Assembly: GCA_910587685.1 (NCBI GenBank)
Contig: CAJUMY010000002.1
Coordinates: 62,001 to 126,000, forward strand
From: an uncultured Christensenellaceae bacterium
GTDB taxonomy: Bacteria > Bacillota > Clostridia > Christensenellales > UBA3700
Direction: 5' to 3'
Length of the DNA stretch: 64,000 nucleotides
Made by a program: the position numbers and the translations under genes. The notes beneath the pieces are model-generated. The model had not been told where the DNA came from. It did not search any database and worked only from the letters and a program-made list of their open reading frames with translations. Below, piece by piece: positions 61,629-64,000 of the stretch. Position 1 is the stretch's first letter; each line of letters begins with the position of its first letter.

Positions 61629-63065
61629 ATGCCTAAATATAAAGAATTTGAGCCGAATTGGTGCGGCGAAGCAAAGAATAACAGCTTGAGAGCTATTGTA
61701 AAATGGGGAGACGGCAGTAAGTTTTATATTCCTGCCGAGCCTTTCTATAAGTTTCAAAGAGACGCTCTTAACATGACGGACGAAGATTTTAACGAGGCTT
61801 GTATAGGCGAGAGCGAAGCGACGTTCAAAAAGGAAAAGTCGGGACTCGATACAAAAGATTTCGATACGTTCAAAAGTATAGTCGGCGACGACAATATTTC
61901 GCTCGACGCGTCTGTCAGGCTTGCGGCGAGTTTTACGAAGAACAGCGTCGACGCTTTGAATATCAGGAGGGGGATACTTCCTCCGCTCGTCGACGCGGTA
62001 GTCTATCCGAGTACGGAGAGCGAACTTAGCGCGATACAGAAGTACGCGAAGAAGAGGAACATAACGCTCGTTACGGTCTCCGCGCTTATACCGATAGAAG
62101 TCGGCAAGAAGACGGTGGCTGTCGACCTTACGAAGAATTACAACAGATTGCGAGCTTTCAGCGAGGTCGATTCGTACGTCACGGTGGAGAGCGGTATGTA
62201 TTTGACCGCGCTTGAGAATATCATCAACAACGCTTCCGACAGCTTCAGAGATTATCGGGTCGTCGGCAAATACACTGTCGGACATTTTCCGCTCGAGTAC
62301 GAAGAGTGCAGCGTTCTCGACTGCGTGAACGGCGTTAAATACGGCAGCGAATCGTGTTATTACGGTAGTTTCGACGATATAGTTATCGAGAAGGAATACG
62401 TTTGCGTTGACGGCGAGACGCGTCTTGAATACGAGGAAGGAGCGATACTAAGCAGCGTAAAACTCAAAATGAGGAAGTTCTATCCCGAGAACAGATTCGG
62501 TTTCAGCTTTATGTTCAGAACGTTCCAAGAGGGACAGAACGCGCTTAGAGAGATATTCGCAAAAGAAGGCGGTATTCCGCATATGATAAGGCTGTCGGGA
62601 GCTAACGACACGTCTATGCTTATGAGCTATTATCACCTTACGGGAAGCGTTGTCGACGGATATTTGAAGGCGCGCAAGTATAAGGACAAGGAGAGATGTC
62701 TTATGATAGGTTTCAGCGGCGGAGCGTATTCGTATTCGAGGAACGCCTACAATACCGCGAAACGTATCGCTAAGAAGTATAGAGGGATATCGCTCACGAC
62801 GGTACTTGCTGATGCTTACGATGAGTCGAGATTCAACGAGATGTACGTGTTCGAGGCTCTTGCCGATTTCGGCATAATTGCCGAGAGGGAGATGAGTTTT
62901 TTGCGTTGGAGCGAGATGCCGGAAAAGAATTTCGAGCTTGCCGAGGATGAAGGGACGTTCAAGAGATGCCGTATAGTTGCGCCGTCGCGTATGGGCGCGG
63001 TCGTCGAAGTCGTCACTGAGAAAAGCATACCGATGGATAAAGGCGTCAAAAAGGATAAAAAATAA
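61629..63065 (+). CDS. FAD-linked oxidase-family protein (YgcU/AGPS-like, divergent)
   Basis: The 478-residue protein has the PCMH-type layout: an N-terminal helical part, an FAD-binding region (PPLVDAVVYPSTESELSAI, then AVDLTKNYNRL) and a substrate domain with GANDTSMLMSYYHLTGS. It resembles the YgcU and alkyldihydroxyacetone-phosphate synthase group. The usual glycine-rich FAD loop (GGGTS type) reads VTVSALIPIEVG here, so FAD binding may be altered. The partner FGGY kinase is 145 nt upstream, and a possible promoter (TTTAAC, TATAAT at 61546-61551) is in between. The catalytic role is uncertain. Confidence 0.72.
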   Translation: MPKYKEFEPNWCGEAKNNSLRAIVKWGDGSKFYIPAEPFYKFQRDALNMTDEDFNEACIGESEATFKKEKSGLDTKDFDTFKSIVGDDNISLDASVRLAASFTKNSVDALNIRRGILPPLVDAVVYPSTESELSAIQKYAKKRNITLVTVSALIPIEVGKKTVAVDLTKNYNRLRAFSEVDSYVTVESGMYLTALENIINNASDSFRDYRVVGKYTVGHFPLEYEECSVLDCVNGVKYGSESCYYGSFDDIVIEKEYVCVDGETRLEYEEGAILSSVKLKMRKFYPENRFGFSFMFRTFQEGQNALREIFAKEGGIPHMIRLSGANDTSMLMSYYHLTGSVVDGYLKARKYKDKERCLMIGFSGGAYSYSRNAYNTAKRIAKKYRGISLTTVLADAYDESRFNEMYVFEALADFGIIAEREMSFLRWSEMPEKNFELAEDEGTFKRCRIVAPSRMGAVVEVVTEKSIPMDKGVKKDKK

Positions 63066-63084
63066 AAATAAAAAACCGATAAAT

Positions 63085-63127
63085 AAAAAAGACTTTCGTT
63101 ACTTTGATAATACGGAAGTCTTTTTTT
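63085..63127. terminator. bidirectional terminator before the NptA-like gene
   Basis: AAAAGACTTTCGT pairs with ACGGAAGTCTTTT (one G-T pair) around a 12-nt loop, with A and T tracts on both sides. The convergent gene starts at the right edge. Confidence 0.85.
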
Positions 63128-63220
63128 GTTTCATTTGTTAAATAGCTTGTATTGGTTTTTATTTTGAAAACCTAGCGATTTTTTGTTTTGGGGAATATAA
63201 ACGTTTTTTACGTCTTGCCG

Positions 63221-64000
63221 TTAATTTGCGTTGGTCTTGCCGTTGTCGTTTCCCGTGTTGTTTATTATTTTGAAGAGTTCGCCCGTCTTATTCTTTTTGA
63301 TAACGGAAGAGGTTTTTCCGACAGCAGGTCTTGCGTACGTCTTGATACTCATCGCGATATTAGTCATATGGTCGGCGATTCGCTCGAGATTGTTGACGAG
63401 GCTTATGAATATAGCGCCGTTAGCGGGCGAGCATAGATTCTTCGTGAGCCTTTCGATATGGTTGTCGCCGAGAGCCTTTTGACATTCGTCGACGCTGTCC
63501 TCGTGCGTTTCTATTATCGGTAGGACGGTAATATCCTTGTTTTCGAACGCCTTTATGACGTTATCGTATACGAGAGACACTTTAGCGTACATATCCTTTA
63601 TCTCGTCTATTGCGACGTCGGAAAATGTCAGAGAATCTTCGAACATCGAAGACGTGTACTCCATAATATTTTCCGCGTAATCTCCGATACGCTCTATATC
63701 CGATATTACGTGATAATAGGATGCTATCTTTAATTCGTCGCGGTAGGATATATCCATGGTGGACATCTTTACGAGGTATTTGGAGATTTCCTTGTTCATG
63801 AAATTTATCTGTCTTTCGCGGCTGTTGAATTTTTCGATCTTGTCGATATTCTTAGTTAGTATCGAGGTGACTGCGAGATCGAGATTTTTCTTTGCTATGG
63901 AAGCCATGAGAAGGATCTCTTTAGTTAGCTGAGATACCGCTATCGCGGGCGTCTCCAATATACGATCGTCTATATATGTAAGTTTATTTTCAACGAATTG
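63221..64000 (-). CDS. Na+/phosphate cotransporter family protein, C-terminal PhoU-like part (partial)
   Basis: Reading on the minus strand, the frame is open to the window edge (QFVENKLTYIDDRILETPAI and on), so at least 259 residues are visible and the start is outside. The visible part is a PhoU-like helical domain, with the pattern EISKYLVKMSTMDISYRDEL and SDIERIGDYAENI, and a second half, NLERIADHMTNIAMSI. This is the regulatory tail of NptA-type Na/Pi symporters, whose membrane domain would lie beyond the edge. A stand-alone PhoU is less likely because of the IDDRILETPAIA entry segment typical of NptA. Confidence 0.78.
   Translation of the reverse strand, partial: QFVENKLTYIDDRILETPAIAVSQLTKEILLMASIAKKNLDLAVTSILTKNIDKIEKFNSRERQINFMNKEISKYLVKMSTMDISYRDELKIASYYHVISDIERIGDYAENIMEYTSSMFEDSLTFSDVAIDEIKDMYAKVSLVYDNVIKAFENKDITVLPIIETHEDSVDECQKALGDNHIERLTKNLCSPANGAIFISLVNNLERIADHMTNIAMSIKTYARPAVGKTSSVIKKNKTGELFKIINNTGNDNGKTNAN

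Noticed and set aside
1..64000. tRNA, rRNA, CRISPR array or transposase
   Set aside because: No T-loop GGTTCRANTCC-type motif in a plausible cloverleaf, no regularly spaced repeats and no transposase-like protein were seen.

Overview
The window reads as chromosomal DNA of an uncultured-type Clostridia (Bacillota, low-to-middle GC). The evidence is strong AGGAGG-type ribosome sites, TTGACA/TATAAT promoters, U-tailed hairpin terminators, the neighbourhood coaD / coiled-coil gene / ylbJ / tmcAL / pta / ackA / DUF177 / rpmF / plsX / rnc, and anaerobic amino-acid fermentation genes. Isoleucine ATA and arginine AGA/AGG codons are heavily used throughout, including in the phage-derived block. I see no rRNA, tRNA, CRISPR array or insertion sequence.

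Layout. 1-17 kb: a membrane-anchored unknown, a patatin lipase next to a PfoR/PTS-EIIC-like permease, an amidohydrolase with oligoendopeptidase F and DnaB helicase, a MerR regulator, citrate synthase, a six-hairpin glycosidase-like protein, an ABC-F ATPase, a lipoprotein, YbaK, and RdgB with a small membrane protein. 17-25.7 kb: an aconitase-family hydratase, then paaK-iorA-iorB-paaK-ACT, a 2-oxoacid/aryl-acid fermentation cluster. 25.7-29 kb: a tightly overlapping string alr, MTHFS, rsmD, coaD and a coiled-coil gene. The alr gene has no ATG, GTG or TTG where it should begin, but has an ATT placed 5 nt after an AGGAGG. 29-36.8 kb: ylbJ and tmcAL on the minus strand, then pta-ackA, DUF177-rpmF, and plsX-rnc.

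37-50.6 kb is the unusual part. A near-perfect Gram-positive LexA (SOS) box precedes an ArpU/RinA/Xpf-like late-gene activator. A short-tailed-phage (P22-like) head and packaging operon follows: large terminase, portal, scaffold, HK97-fold capsid, adaptor, a beta-propeller stopper-like protein, a charged coiled-coil protein and two holin-like proteins, ending in a strong terminator. All frames are open and the composition matches the host. There is no integrase, repressor, replication gene, tail tube or tape measure, tail spike, or endolysin in the block, and both flanks are housekeeping genes (rnc and murG). I propose a domesticated, DNA-damage-inducible, tail-less capsid/packaging system, similar in logic to PBSX or a gene transfer agent but built on a podovirus head. 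That proposal is inference.

50.7-64 kb: murG (minus), glpK behind a leader with a possible attenuator, a monoacylglycerol-lipase-like hydrolase, parE-parC (topoisomerase IV by its ParC-type C-terminal blades), an FGGY kinase with an FAD-oxidase-family protein (a YgcE/YgcU-like pair), and the C-terminal PhoU-like part of an NptA-type Na/Pi transporter running off the right edge.
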